64,000 nucleotides of DNA. It comes from Hedera helix. Taxonomy: Eukaryota; Streptophyta; Magnoliopsida; Apiales; Araliaceae. The stretch lies in contig OX359284.1 in assembly GCA_947179155.2 (NCBI GenBank), positions 8,170,432-8,234,431 of the forward strand. The letters are read 5' to 3'. Each line of letters begins with the position of its first letter. The first letter of the stretch is position 1. The position numbers were made by a program, and so were the translations under genes. Below, in pieces: positions 33,160-44,110 of this stretch. Under the pieces are notes generated by a model. The model had not been told where the DNA came from. It did no database searches and saw nothing but the letters and a program-made list of their open reading frames with translations.

Positions 33160-33856
33160 CTCTGCTTACCTCCTGACTGCTCCGTATCTGGTCCTGTTTA
33201 CATACAATCATCCATCGTATCTATATACATACATGTATTTGTTTATACATATTTGTACCATATATAGGAGTTTATTACATATAAAACTCAATTACCAAAT
33301 AATACCTTTGCCTTATTCCTTTACCACATTTTCATAAATAAATTACATTTACTACTATCACTATGAATTTACAAACCATTCATTCTTATTACAATCATGG
33401 TTTTAATATTTAAAACCAAAACCTTTTATCACTTGCATTTGTACATCTTTACATTTAACTGGCTTGCTTGCACATCGCACAAATTACATATAACAAATTT
33501 GCTTCTCACTTATCCATACATTCACATTCCTTTACTTTAGCTTAACCGGAACAACCGGCCTTCTCGTACATTACCTGAAATATTAGTTCATAGCAAGAGT
33601 GAGCACATAGTCTCAGCAAGTCAATCAGATAACACATTTCATGCTTACAGTTTATATTTATGAGTCATGCATCCTCTACTTTACCATGCTATGCTTAATG
33701 GCACATATTCCACTTAACAATTAATACACATAGTTGCACGGAGTGCACAATTCAACTCATTTACCATCACATAGTTTACATAGAACATTTATCACAATTA
33801 AGTCTGAATAACTTGTCTGATCTGCATTTATGTTACACTTAACCTTTACTGCCTCG
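33160..33856 (-). mobile_element. LTR F, second segment
   Basis: Continues LTR F between elements B and D. It contains a GAGCACATAGTCTCAGCAAG stretch akin to the GAGCA...CTCAACAAG stretch in the other chromovirus LTRs. No coding content. Confidence 0.6.
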
Positions 33857-34214
33857 TGATAGGACTAAATTATACGATATTTTTATGCCCTAATACTTAG
33901 TTTTTATATTTATTGTGTGCTTAAATGTTTAATTATTTAGCTTATTTTGATTTTAATAGGTTTTATAGGATTTTAGTTAATTTGTGTTAATTTAGGTAAT
34001 TTTATAGTATTTTTATATTTATTTTTATTTATGTGTTTTAATTTATTTTTAGTGTTTTAGGTGTTTTATTAATTATTACGTGTTTTTATTATTTTTATTT
34101 ATTTTTAATTAATTTATATTTATTTTTGTAGGAAAATTAAAAGCTGAGGGCATTTCTGTAAAATCTGCAAAAACCGGATGGCAAAAATGTAATTTAGCAA
34201 AGAGCGGGGGCAAT

Positions 34215-34400
34215 TCTGTAAATTCCGGAAAATGGGTCGACCGCGCAATGCGCGTACATAAGTCGAAACTGAAGAAACGGCGTCGTTTTTGGCTCGGGAA
34301 GGAACAGTTGTTCGCGCAATGCGCGACCGGTTTCAGTTGTTACGGGCGCGTGTAGTCCACGCGCCAACGGTAAAGAAGGAAAACGGCGCCTGGCGCGCGT
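34215..34400. repeat. GC-rich dyad-symmetric island in 5' LTR of D
   Basis: Two identical CGCGCAATGCGCG blocks (34242-34254 and 34313-34325), AAACGGCGTCGTTT (34275-34288) and a perfect 8-bp-stem hairpin GGCGCGTG/CACGCGCC (34345-34365). It lies about 300 bp upstream of the TATA box. The 3' LTR has the same island around 38564-38750. Confidence 0.8.
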
Positions 34401-34663
34401 GCTGCGGTCCTTTTTCTCTCTCTTCATGATTGGTTGGCGGCTGGCAGTTCCTTTTTCCTTCCTTATTTTGGATTTTCTGCACTGCAAAGCAATAAATCAG
34501 TAGAATAAAAATCCAATTTTAATTTGGAAAATGAAGCAATAATTCTTTATTTTATTTTTAGTATTTCATTTAGACTTCCAATTAGGGTTAGGAAAATAAT
34601 TATTTTATTTTTTCTTTTATTTTTAATTGTAAATCCTACTAGGTTTAGGAGGATTTTGGAGCC

Positions 34664-34671
34664 TATAAATA
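34664..34671 (+). promoter_or_regulatory. Putative TATA box of element D 5' LTR
   Basis: TATAAATA in CCTATAAATAGAGG, a strong plant TATA context. The same box is at 39013-39020 in the 3' LTR. Confidence 0.75.
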
Positions 34672-35547
34672 GAGGGTTTGAGACACATTGTAAAAAAAAA
34701 CTTTTCTTAGAATAAAAATTCTCTCTTCTATTCTTTAGTGTTCTCTATTATTATGAGTAGCTAAATTCTTTTTCTTGGTTTAAGTGATTGAAGCCATCAA
34801 GATTTATACACTGTGAGATCTAATTTATTTTAATTGTTCAATTTATATTTTAAGTATTGGATATTTTTCTGTGTTTACTTTTATGATTAATTCGTTTAAT
34901 TGCTAGGATGCATACTAGTTTATTATTCGTTGAAATCTACTGCTAAATTAAATATCAAATCCGTAATTGTTTGGTCACTTTAATTTGCGAAGCAACTAAG
35001 GTTAATAATTATTTTGCTTATCAAAATATTATTTTATCTTAGGAAAAATATTCATCTAGATTAAATGCAGACGCTTGGATTGTGTTGTTTAGTTCAACGA
35101 TCTCTCTATTTCTTTATGCTGCTACTAGGTTAAATCTTTAGCGCTTGTCTGAGATTATTTAGTAGTAAAGGTTATTTAGATCGTTTGTTTCTGCTTAACT
35201 AAAATTAAGGAGAGATAGGAAAATTATTCGAATGGGAGTAATTATTTCACGTTGAATATTTAAAATATGAATTGATTTATTCTTGCATCAGTGATCAGTT
35301 GTAAATTCTTGATGGTGGATTTTAACTTAAACCAAGACTTTTTATTTTTATTTATTTCTTGCATATTTATTTTAATTAGTTTTATTTAAATTATTTCTTT
35401 AATTACAAAACCCCCTATTTTTATTTGCAAAAATATAAAATTAAATTAATCATTCTCTGTGGGTTCGACTCTTACTTACACTACTACACATTTATTTTTC
35501 AAAAGTAAGATTTTATTTTTGGGTGCTCGCGACATCACACCAAATTT

Positions 35548-35564
35548 TGGCGCCGTTGCCGGGG
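35548..35564 (+). other. Primer-binding site of element D (tRNA-Asp type)
   Basis: TGGCGCCGTTGCCGGGG, the site typical of Athila and related Tat-branch elements, ten bases beyond the 5' LTR end. Confidence 0.88.
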
Positions 35565-35686
35565 AATGATTTTAATTTAATTTTGTGCTTTTGTAAATAT
35601 GTATCTAATTTAGCAATTTTTTTTTTATTTTTTTAGATTTTATGTTTTTAGATTTTCATAATTTAATTTAGTTGTGCAGGTTAAGG

Positions 35687-36835
35687 ATGGAAGTGAGGCA
35701 TGATTATGTCAATGAGGTCACTATTTCTTCTCTTGAGCAACAAATTGATACCTTAACTTCTCTTGTTTATCAAATGGTTGCAGATCGTACACAACCAATG
35801 GAAGCTTGTAGGATTTGTGCGGTGGTAGGACATCCAACTAATATGTGCCCCATTATTCGAGAGGAGTCCTATGAGCAAGCCAATATAGCAAATGGTTTTC
35901 CTGGTCAACCCCAATGGAGATATGATCCCTATTCAAACGCGTATAATTCAAGATGGAGGGATCATTCTAATTTTGGCTACGAGAATCCACCAATGAATCC
36001 GGCCACAAATCCGAATTTTTCAAGCTATCAACAATACATGCAGCTGTATCCCCAACAACAACAGGACCAATCACTTTATTCTGATATGTCTATAGAAGAT
36101 ATGCTTAAATTAATGGAAGCTAACACTTTACAATTACGACAGGATAATTTGCAATTTCAACAAGACATGCAGGCACGAATTCAAGAAAATAATGCCATTA
36201 TTCAGCGTTTGGATACTCCAATGGGACAAACGACAATCGATCAATTGGAGGAGCAAAGTTTTGAGCAAGTTCCTTCTCCAACGGTGGATAATCTCGCGGA
36301 GAATACAAGTGCACAAGTGTTAAGAAGTGGTCACGATATAGAAGATCCCGAAAAGACGGTCCCTCTATCACCGCAGCAAGAAGAAGCAAACAACATCAAC
36401 GAAGTGGACAATATTAATGTAGACGATGATGTTATTTTTGATAATGACATGACTAAGGTGGAGGAAATTGTTGAGGAGATAAACAAGGAAAAGTTAGAGA
36501 TTGCAATTACCAACAATTTGGAGTTAGAGGAAGAAAAATCAATTAAGCTGAAACAAGATTTGAAGGAGGATAAAGCTCCATTAAATTCGTTGCCAATGAT
36601 TATTGATAATAATGCAATTATTTTCATTCCATTGCCTGTTACGCCTCACAAATTTTTATCTTTTGATTTGCAGGATCTCATTCCGAATATAAAGACTCCC
36701 ACCGATCATCTTAAGTACCTATTCGTTGCCGAGGGAGTCAAACATTCATGTCACGTGCAAGGGAGACTGAATCTACCGATGAAGAATAACGTAATGGATG
36801 GGGTACTCAAAATTCAAGAAGTTGAAGTAACATAG
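35687..36835 (+). CDS. Element D partial Gag-like protein
   Basis: 382 codons from ATG 35687. The open frame extends to 35672 but without an upstream ATG. It has a short helix (LEQQIDTLTSLVYQM), then a CCHC zinc knuckle (C-x2-C-x4-H-x4-C, CRICAVVGH...CP, about residues 45-58). A Tyr/Asn/Gln-rich stretch includes the PYSNAYN..WRDH motif known from Athila-type Gag. Next comes a Gln/Glu-rich coiled stretch (about 130-180) and an acidic tail. The capsid core that normally precedes the zinc knuckle is missing. A CAG preceded by a T-rich run just upstream of the ATG resembles a splice acceptor. The LTR pair is nearly identical, so the frame being open says little about selection. Confidence 0.8.
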   Translation: MEVRHDYVNEVTISSLEQQIDTLTSLVYQMVADRTQPMEACRICAVVGHPTNMCPIIREESYEQANIANGFPGQPQWRYDPYSNAYNSRWRDHSNFGYENPPMNPATNPNFSSYQQYMQLYPQQQQDQSLYSDMSIEDMLKLMEANTLQLRQDNLQFQQDMQARIQENNAIIQRLDTPMGQTTIDQLEEQSFEQVPSPTVDNLAENTSAQVLRSGHDIEDPEKTVPLSPQQEEANNINEVDNINVDDDVIFDNDMTKVEEIVEEINKEKLEIAITNNLELEEEKSIKLKQDLKEDKAPLNSLPMIIDNNAIIFIPLPVTPHKFLSFDLQDLIPNIKTPTDHLKYLFVAEGVKHSCHVQGRLNLPMKNNVMDGVLKIQEVEVT

Positions 36836-37597
36836 TACTTTGGCCTGCTGTCGAGCCAATGACAATAAATAAAGGCGCTGCTTGGGAGGCAACCCAAGAA
36901 ATCAGATTTGCATTTCTTTTCCCTTTTTCTTTTTATAGTTATTTGTGCCTTTTTCTTTGCATTTTACTTTACATTGGGGACAATGTAAATTTTAAGTGTG
37001 GGGGAAAGGATTTAGGATTTTTGTTATTTTTAGGTCATATTTTGAAAATTTTAGGAAATTTTAAATTTTTTGAAATTTTGGAATTTTGTGGGTAAATTCA
37101 CTGCAAACCCTCACGAGACAAAACTCGTCCACTTGGGGTAACCTTGGGGTTTAAAGGCTTGTTGCACATGCTAAGTGTAACCGTGTTTCCTACGAAAATG
37201 GGGTAGTTTTTTATTTTATTTTATTTTTAGGATGTGTCACTTGAGCAATGAGTTAATTGAATTTTAATTTTTTAGCCAATGATAAAAATTTTGATTTTTA
37301 TTTAATAACTCTTGGAAAAATGATAAATTTTTGCTTAGTTTGGATTCTTGGCTTTTTATTAATTATTACTTTATTTGAGATTCTTTTAAATTTTTATGCA
37401 CTTATATCCATTTGTTTGAGCCAGTTTTAATTTAGAGAAAGTTTATATGGTTAAATGCTTATAAAAGATATTTTTGAACTCTATATCTTATTTGATCATT
37501 ATTTGAAGTGAAATATAAGACAAAATATAATTTGGAAGAGATGATTTAGGTAATTTTTCTAGGATTATTATTGAATAAAAATCTTGTGGTAGGTTGA
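36836..37597 (+). other. 3' untranslated region of element D with Athila-like motifs
   Basis: No gene. It contains GGCGCTGCTTGGGAGGCAAC (starting about 36874) and a GGGGACAATG...AAGTGTGGGGG stretch (about 36975-37005). Both are motifs I recognise as recurring downstream of pol in Athila/Tat-type elements. The second partly duplicates the real polypurine tract at 38191-38205. Confidence 0.6.
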
Positions 37598-37750
37598 GAT
37601 GGAGCGTAAAACGCACTCACTCATAAACACATGAAAAAGCGAGATGGAGCGTAAAACGCACTCGTTGGTGAGATGGAGCATAAAATGCACTCACGGTGGA
37701 AAAAAAAATGAAGAAGAAAATGGGATGGAGCATAAAATGCACCCATTAAA
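37598..37750. repeat. Hairpin-forming tandem repeat in element D
   Basis: Four copies of ATGGAGCRTAAAAYGCACTC at irregular spacing. Each carries a GCGT/ACGC or GCAT/ATGC pair around AAA. The paired bases change together: two copies have GCGT...ACGC and two have GCAT...ATGC. Confidence 0.75.
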
Positions 37751-38190
37751 AAAAAGAAAAAAAAACGAAAAAAAAATGATTGAAAAAAAATTGATATCTA
37801 TAATCCTAGTGTGCTTCATTGATTAAAAACCTTTTGATTTTCTGATTTATATTTGTCTGTATTAGCTGAAAGTGATGGAAAAAATAAGTATATTGAGTTT
37901 TGTTGTATGTCTTTTATAAGGTAATTAATAACCTAGACTTATCTGAGTTTTAATTAGTTTGATACATTTGGATTCACACACACACGAAGGGTCTTGAGTA
38001 AGTAAGATTAATAAATATGTTGAAATTCTAGATTTTGCATGATTTTGAAATTTTCTTTGAGTTATTATTTTAAAAATCTTTGAGGCTAATGTTAAATTCA
38101 TATTGATCTGTTGCTCAAGTAAGTTGTTTTGTTATTAGTTTTAATTTTATAGTTTTTATTTTTGTTTTGCCCGAGGACGAGCAAAAAGCT

Positions 38191-38205
38191 AAGTGTGGGG
38201 GTATT
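38191..38205 (+). other. Polypurine tract of element D
   Basis: AAGTGTGGGGGTATT immediately before the 3' LTR, a form usual in Athila-like elements. Confidence 0.8.
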
Positions 38206-39886
38206 TGATAGGACTAAATTATACGATATTTTTATGCCCTAATACTTAGTTTTTATATTTATTGTGTGCTTAAATGTTTAATTATTTAGCTTATTTTGAT
38301 TTTAATAGGTTTTATAGGATTTTAGTTAATTTGTGTTAATTTAGGTAATTTTATAGTATTTTTATATTTATTTTTATTTATGTGTTTTAATTTATTTTTA
38401 GTGTTTTAGGTGTTTTATTAATTATTACGTGTTTTTATTATTTTTATTTATTTTTAATTAATTTATATTTATTTTTGTAGGAAAATTAAAAGCTGAGGGC
38501 ATTTCTGTAAAATCTGCAAAAACCGGATGGCAAAAATGTAATTTAGCAAAGAGCGGGGGCAATTCTGTAAATTCCGGAAAATGGGTCGACCGCGCAATGC
38601 GCGTACATAAGTCGAAACTGAAGAAACGGCGTCGTTTTTGGCTCGGGAAGGAACAGTTGTTCGCGCAATGCGCGACCGGTTTCAGTTGTTACGGGCGCGT
38701 GTAGTCCACGCGCCAACGGTAAAGAAGGAAAACGGCGCCTGGCGCGCGTGCTGCGGTCCTTTTTCTCTCTCTTCATGATTGGTTGGCGGCTGGCAGTTCC
38801 TTTTTCCTTCCTTATTTTGGATTTTCTGCACTGCAAAGCAATAAATCAGTAGAATAAAAATCCAATTTTAATTTGGAAAATGAAGCAATAATTCTTTATT
38901 TTATTTTTAGTATTTCATTTAGACTTCCAATTAGGGTTAGGAAAATAATTATTTTATTTTTTCTTTTATTTTTAATTGTAAATCCTACTAGGTTTAGGAG
39001 GATTTTGGAGCCTATAAATAGAGGGTTTGAGACACATTGTAAAAAAAAACTTTTCTTAGAATAAAAATTCTCTCTTCTATTCTTTAGTGTTCTCTATTAT
39101 TATGAGTAGCTAAATTCTTTTTCTTGGTTTAAGTGATTGAAGCCATCAAGATTTATACACTGTGAGATCTAATTTATTTTAATTGTTCAATTTATATTTT
39201 AAGTATTGGATATTTTTCTGTGTTTACTTTTATGATTAATTCGTTTAATTGCTAGGATGCATACTAGTTTATTATTCGTTGAAATCTACTGCTAAATTAA
39301 ATATCAAATCCGTAATTGTTTGGTCACTTTAATTTGCGAAGCAACTAAGGTTAATAATTATTTTGCTTATCAAAATATTATTTTATCTTAGGAAAAATAT
39401 TCATCTAGATTAAATGCAGACGCTTGGATTGTGTTGTTTAGTTCAACGATCTCTCTATTTCTTTATGCTGCTACTAGGTTAAATCTTTAGCGCTTGTCTG
39501 AGATTATTTAGTAGTAAAGGGTATTTAGATCGCTTGTTTCTGCTTAACTAAAATTAAGGAGAGATAGGAAAATTATTCGAATGGGAGTAATTATTTCACG
39601 TTGAATATTTAAAATATGAATTGATTTATTCTTGCATCAGTGATCAGTTGTAAATTCTTGATGGTGGATTTTAACTTAAACCAAGACTTTTTATTTTTAT
39701 TTATTTCTTGCATATTTATTTTAATTAGTTTTATTTAAATTATTTCTTTAATTACAAAACCCCCTATTTTTATTTGCAAAAATATAAAATTAAATTAATC
39801 ATTCTCTGTGGGTTCGACTCTTACTTACACTACTACACATTTATTTTTCAAAAGTAAGATTTTATTTTTGGGTGCTCGCGACATCA
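38206..39886 (+). mobile_element. 3' LTR of element D
   Basis: 1681 bp, the same length as the 5' LTR and about two substitutions apart. TATA box at 39013-39020. Confidence 0.9.
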
Positions 39887-41820
39887 CACCACCTTCCTAT
39901 TCTATCATAACTGTCTTGTCGGCCTGCTTCTTCAAGCACTATCAGTAAACATTGCACTACATGCATCAATATAAAATCATATAACTTTTTATAACTTGTC
40001 AAACTTATCTCATAATTACACGATCATTCGTCTCTAATCATTTCACATTTGATGCATTATACATTATGTAGGTTAATAATACATCCTAACTCATTATCGA
40101 CATTTTCAAAACTCATATCATGATTTGGCTTAACTTTAGGCATATTATATTATGCCAATCATTACCTCATTATACCTTAATATCTTTTATATTGGCCATT
40201 TTTTATCAATCTAGGGTTTACATAGCTTATCCTTATCATTTCACATCAAAACATAGCTTTTTGAAAACTTAAAAAAAATTCAAGTGCAGAGCAACTGCGC
40301 CCCGGCACCTTCAAACCTCGCTAGCCGCAAAATCTTCTCGGCCATGAACAGTACACTATGCCCCGGCGCAGTGTTCAGTACAAAACATTGCGCCCCGACA
40401 CAGTCCTGCAGAACAGAAATCCTTATTTTTGCTACTGCTTTGCTGATTTTTAACTCCTTCAATATATATCCAATTAAGTCCAAATTTGGAACAGTACTAG
40501 GTCTTACTACTTAGCATTTGGCTTCTCAAAATCATAAAAACAATATCCCATAGGGGGGCATTTAAACTAGTTTTCAACCTTAAAATTAAAATTTACCAAC
40601 TTTGTGATTTTTGGTCATTTGTTTTAAAACTTCATTCTAACACTTAATAAAGTTCATATACGTCATATATGACATGCCCAAACTTTTAAAACCATAAAAC
40701 TTCGCACGAGGCGATATTTGTCAGTTAAAATCCATTTAGGATCGAAACGATCGATTTCGATCGTTCGAATCGCCTTTTCATTCAAATTTCAATTTGTTGA
40801 TTTTCAAATCAACCTAAACACGTGTATTTATATAAAACTAGGTCATTTGACTTTATTTCACCTTTAATTCCTCAAAATTGTCAAAAATCACACTTGACAG
40901 CATTTTGTCAACTTTTAAATTTCAAACATTAAACTCAACTTAAGTGCTTAATCTCCATACACCACATAGGCTACCACATACACATTTAATAACTTTGTGT
41001 ATTCACGTAACTTCTATACGCACCATTCAAAACACTTTACAGATTATGATTTCATTTCATTGTAAATCATAGCCTAATATTAACTTCCTTTACAAAATAT
41101 GCTTTTAAACCTTCAATACATCTTGAATGCTATCAAACATGAAATTACACAGGATTTCGTCATGATCAACCCTCTAGTCTAGGTTTCCATCACATTTAGC
41201 AACATATAACACATGATCATATCTTAAATCATGATTTCTAGCTTATAACATGAACATGAATAATCCATCAACTTTGTTCTACCAACTTGAGTCTAGGGTT
41301 TCATCATAAACCAAACATAAGCACATAAACTCAAAAAATCTTTACATCAAGCCATTAATTCATGCATGGCTTCTCTTGTTCTTACATAAAAACACATAAA
41401 AGATAACTTTTAATGCTAAAACTCATTTATACCTTCTTTAAGCTCTTCCTTTTCTTGCTATGAAACTTGCTAGTCTTGAACCTTCCACTTTGATGGCTTT
41501 ATATGCTTCCCTAGAACACTTTTCCAGTAATTTCTTCTAGCCTCTAGAAAGAACCCTAGCTTTTTCTCCTTTTCTCTCTTTAACTCTCTTGAGAGCTCAC
41601 TTTGCTAGAAATTATAAAATGAAGAGTGAAAAGCTAGCTTAATACATATATATACTATATCAAAAGCTCCAACACTTAACCATCTTGGTTAAGTTAATTC
41701 ATGTAGGGTTAGGGTCACTTTGGACAATTTACATTATTAAATAAGGTTAGTTTAGACATTAAAACCACTTAGGAAACCATGGTCATTCTTTATACTGTTA
41801 AGGGCATTTTAGTCATTACA
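39887..41820 (-). mobile_element. LTR F, third segment
   Basis: Resumes after element D and ends at AGTCATTACA, which on the minus strand gives an LTR start of TGTAATGACT like the other chromovirus LTRs. The three pieces sum to about 3.0 kb. No primer site or polypurine tract adjoins either end, so F is best read as a solo LTR. Left flank ATTAC and right flank CCATT do not match, so the original duplication is lost or an edge has been rearranged. Confidence 0.6.
40280..40410. repeat. GC-rich repeat island in LTR F
   Basis: Three variants of TGCGCCCCGGCAC or TGCCCCGGCGCAG occur within 130 bp, in AT-rich surroundings. Same style of island as in the other LTRs of the window. Confidence 0.6.
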
Positions 41821-43079
41821 CCATTCTAGGTGTGACGCCCCCAAATTCGGGTTTCAAATACCCGGATCCGGTCATCATGATCCAATACAAACATTCACCT
41901 CTAAACAACATATAGTAACTAAATGCGGAATAATAAACATATGTTGTTCATTCAAAAAGTGTTACTAGTCCCAAGATACGATAACCTTACACAAAAGTAC
42001 ACAAATACCCTTAATAAAGTACTTAGGGTTTATATTACAGAACAAGTAATTTAATTAACTAAAATGCTGCATCCTGAAGTCTATCACTACATCTTTCCTT
42101 TACCCTTGTTCTTCCCAGAGGTCTCGGGTTGCACTGCAATAAGGTTTCATGATATAGCAAGGGTGAGCAACTAGTTTGCTCAACAAGTTTAAATAACAAC
42201 AAGAAATAATATATCATGAATGAAAGGGAATAGCTGAACAATTCAACAATATGAATAATATAAGCAGGAATCATGATTTGCTCTTAAAATCAAGATAGTC
42301 AAATAGACTATGAACTATAAATATCCACTCGAGTCAATAGCAGGTTGACCCAATGGTTACTACCAAAATATGTACCCGAGGGAATCAGCCTCAGTACAAT
42401 ATGTGTATGCATAACATTTAATTTTCATATTTTGTACCTGATATTAGATACAGGGTACTCCCCTATAATAAAGGGGTGTTCATAATAGTCTAAGAATCCG
42501 CATCTTCAATGATTTGGATAGCTTTTAAAATCTTTAACATAAATGTCTAGCCGAACAATGGCTTAGACCTACTTTGAACGGTTCTTAAAACAATAAAACA
42601 ATAAATAAGTACAAGTCAAGGACTATACGATATCAAGTGCAACAAGTGCGAATAACAGCAATATCGATGTGGAATAATTGTAAAGTAATTAAACCACTCA
42701 AAGCATGCTTGGAAATAACAGTTCAAGCTTAAATAAATAATTTGCTCAATGAAATGAGTTTAGAGATAAGGAACTTGTCTGTCTGCTCAATTACAATAAA
42801 TGTCTAGCTATAACTAACTGGCTTTGAAAGACCTAACATTAATAAAGTTGGTCTAATAATTAGTACGACGTATTTGCACAACTATACGCTCACTAAGGAA
42901 CTTATCTACCACACATAAGTACTAACACATAATTTACATCAGTCGAAAAAATATTATTAACCTTATAGACCCTCAATCAAATTAGGTTAATAATTTAATA
43001 AGTTAGAAAATATTTTTCTTAAGTGTTGGACACTTATTAAACCCTTAAATAACTTATTACAATTGTTTAATTAAAGCAT

Positions 43080-43740
43080 AATTAAATTCAAATTATTTTA
43101 TTAACTCAATCTCTAGTTAATTACTATTTAATCTTGATTAAATAGAAATTAATTAATTAACTTTAGTTATTATTTTAAATAAATAATAACTAATTGTACT
43201 TACTTATTATTCAATAATAATTAAATAATAAATAATTATTGATTTAATTTTAACCTTCTTTAATTTAATATTAATCAACTAATAATTAGCTAAATAATTA
43301 GCCTCACTTATTATTTAATTTAAGGAAATTAAATAATAGTTTACTAATTTTAATCTTCTTTAATTATTATTTAATGTCAATTAAATAATAATTAATTATT
43401 TAATTAATTTTAATTATTATTTAAAGTTAAATAATAATCAATTCATCCTTATTTATTATTTAAATTAAATAATAAATTATTAATCTAATAACTTAATTTC
43501 CATCGTTATTTAATGCTAATTAAATAATAATTAATTACTTAATTATCCTTATTTATTATTTAATAATATTTAAATAATAAATAATTAATTTATCTCTCTT
43601 TAATTATTATTTAATAGGAATTAAATAATAATTACTAATTTATCACTTTTATTTATTATTAACATTTTAAATAATAAATAAATAATAAATTTATTTAACT
43701 TAACCATGATTTAGCTAACTAGATTAATATTTAAAATATT
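43080..43740. repeat. AT-rich palindromic repeats in LTR C
   Basis: Many variants of TTATTATTTAAT...ATTAAATAATAA, about 40-60 bp apart, alternating in orientation. The counterpart in the inverted LTR is at about 51590-52150. Confidence 0.75.
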
Positions 43741-43964
43741 TAAATATTAAACTTAATGAAAAATATCTTTCCCAATAACATTTTTTGTATTATTATTATT
43801 TTTGTTATAATTTTAAATTAGTTTTCAAATATTTAAATTAATTAAAATTAACCCGAATGGCAATTCTGTAATTAAGTTGAAAACTGATCCGAGGGCAATT
43901 TTGTAATTTCGTCGAAAAATGAACGGAGGGACAGTTTAGTAATTTCGATGGAAAATATACTACT

Positions 43965-44110
43965 GCGCATTGCGCGCGTTACAAAATTTACGGCAAAAAA
44001 CGGTGCCGTTTTGAGAAACCAAAAACGGTGCCGTTTTGAGAAGCCGGAAATGGCTTCCACGCGTATCGCGTGGAGTAACTTTTTATCGAAGTCAAACGAC
44101 GTCGTTTGGC
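43965..44110. repeat. GC-rich dyad-symmetric island in LTR C
   Basis: TGCGCATTGCGCGCG (near 43964), two AAAACGGTGCCGTTTT near-palindromes (43997-44012 and 44022-44037), an 8-bp-stem hairpin TCCACGCG/CGCGTGGA (44056-44074) and the 16-bp palindrome CAAACGACGTCGTTTG (44093-44108) also found in LTR G. Confidence 0.8.

Larger units (their letters stand above)
33857..35537 (+). mobile_element. 5' LTR of element D
   Basis: Starts TGATAGGAC and ends GACATCA; the end could be two bases further. It has an AT-rich first part, a GC-rich dyad island (34215-34400), a TATA box (34664-34671) and a T-rich tail. It is unrelated in sequence to the chromovirus LTRs here except for the GC island motifs. Confidence 0.9.
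33857..39886 (+). mobile_element. Element D: very young non-autonomous Athila/Tat-like LTR element
   Basis: Two 1681-bp LTRs (33857-35537 and 38206-39886) that differ at only about two positions (35160-35185 region) enclose 2.67 kb. That interior has a tRNA-Asp-type primer site, a partial gag ORF, a long untranslated 3' region and a polypurine tract. There is no protease, RT or integrase, so mobility must depend on another element. It lies inside LTR F. Flanks are CCTCG (left) and CACCA or CCACC (right), depending on the exact LTR end, so no clear target duplication is seen. Confidence 0.9.

Noticed and set aside
34194..34487. Open frame with Arg-rich protein on the minus strand, identical at 38543-38836
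   Set aside because: It falls in the GC-rich LTR island of D on the strand opposite to the element. Its openness reflects base composition and it appears twice because LTRs are duplicated.
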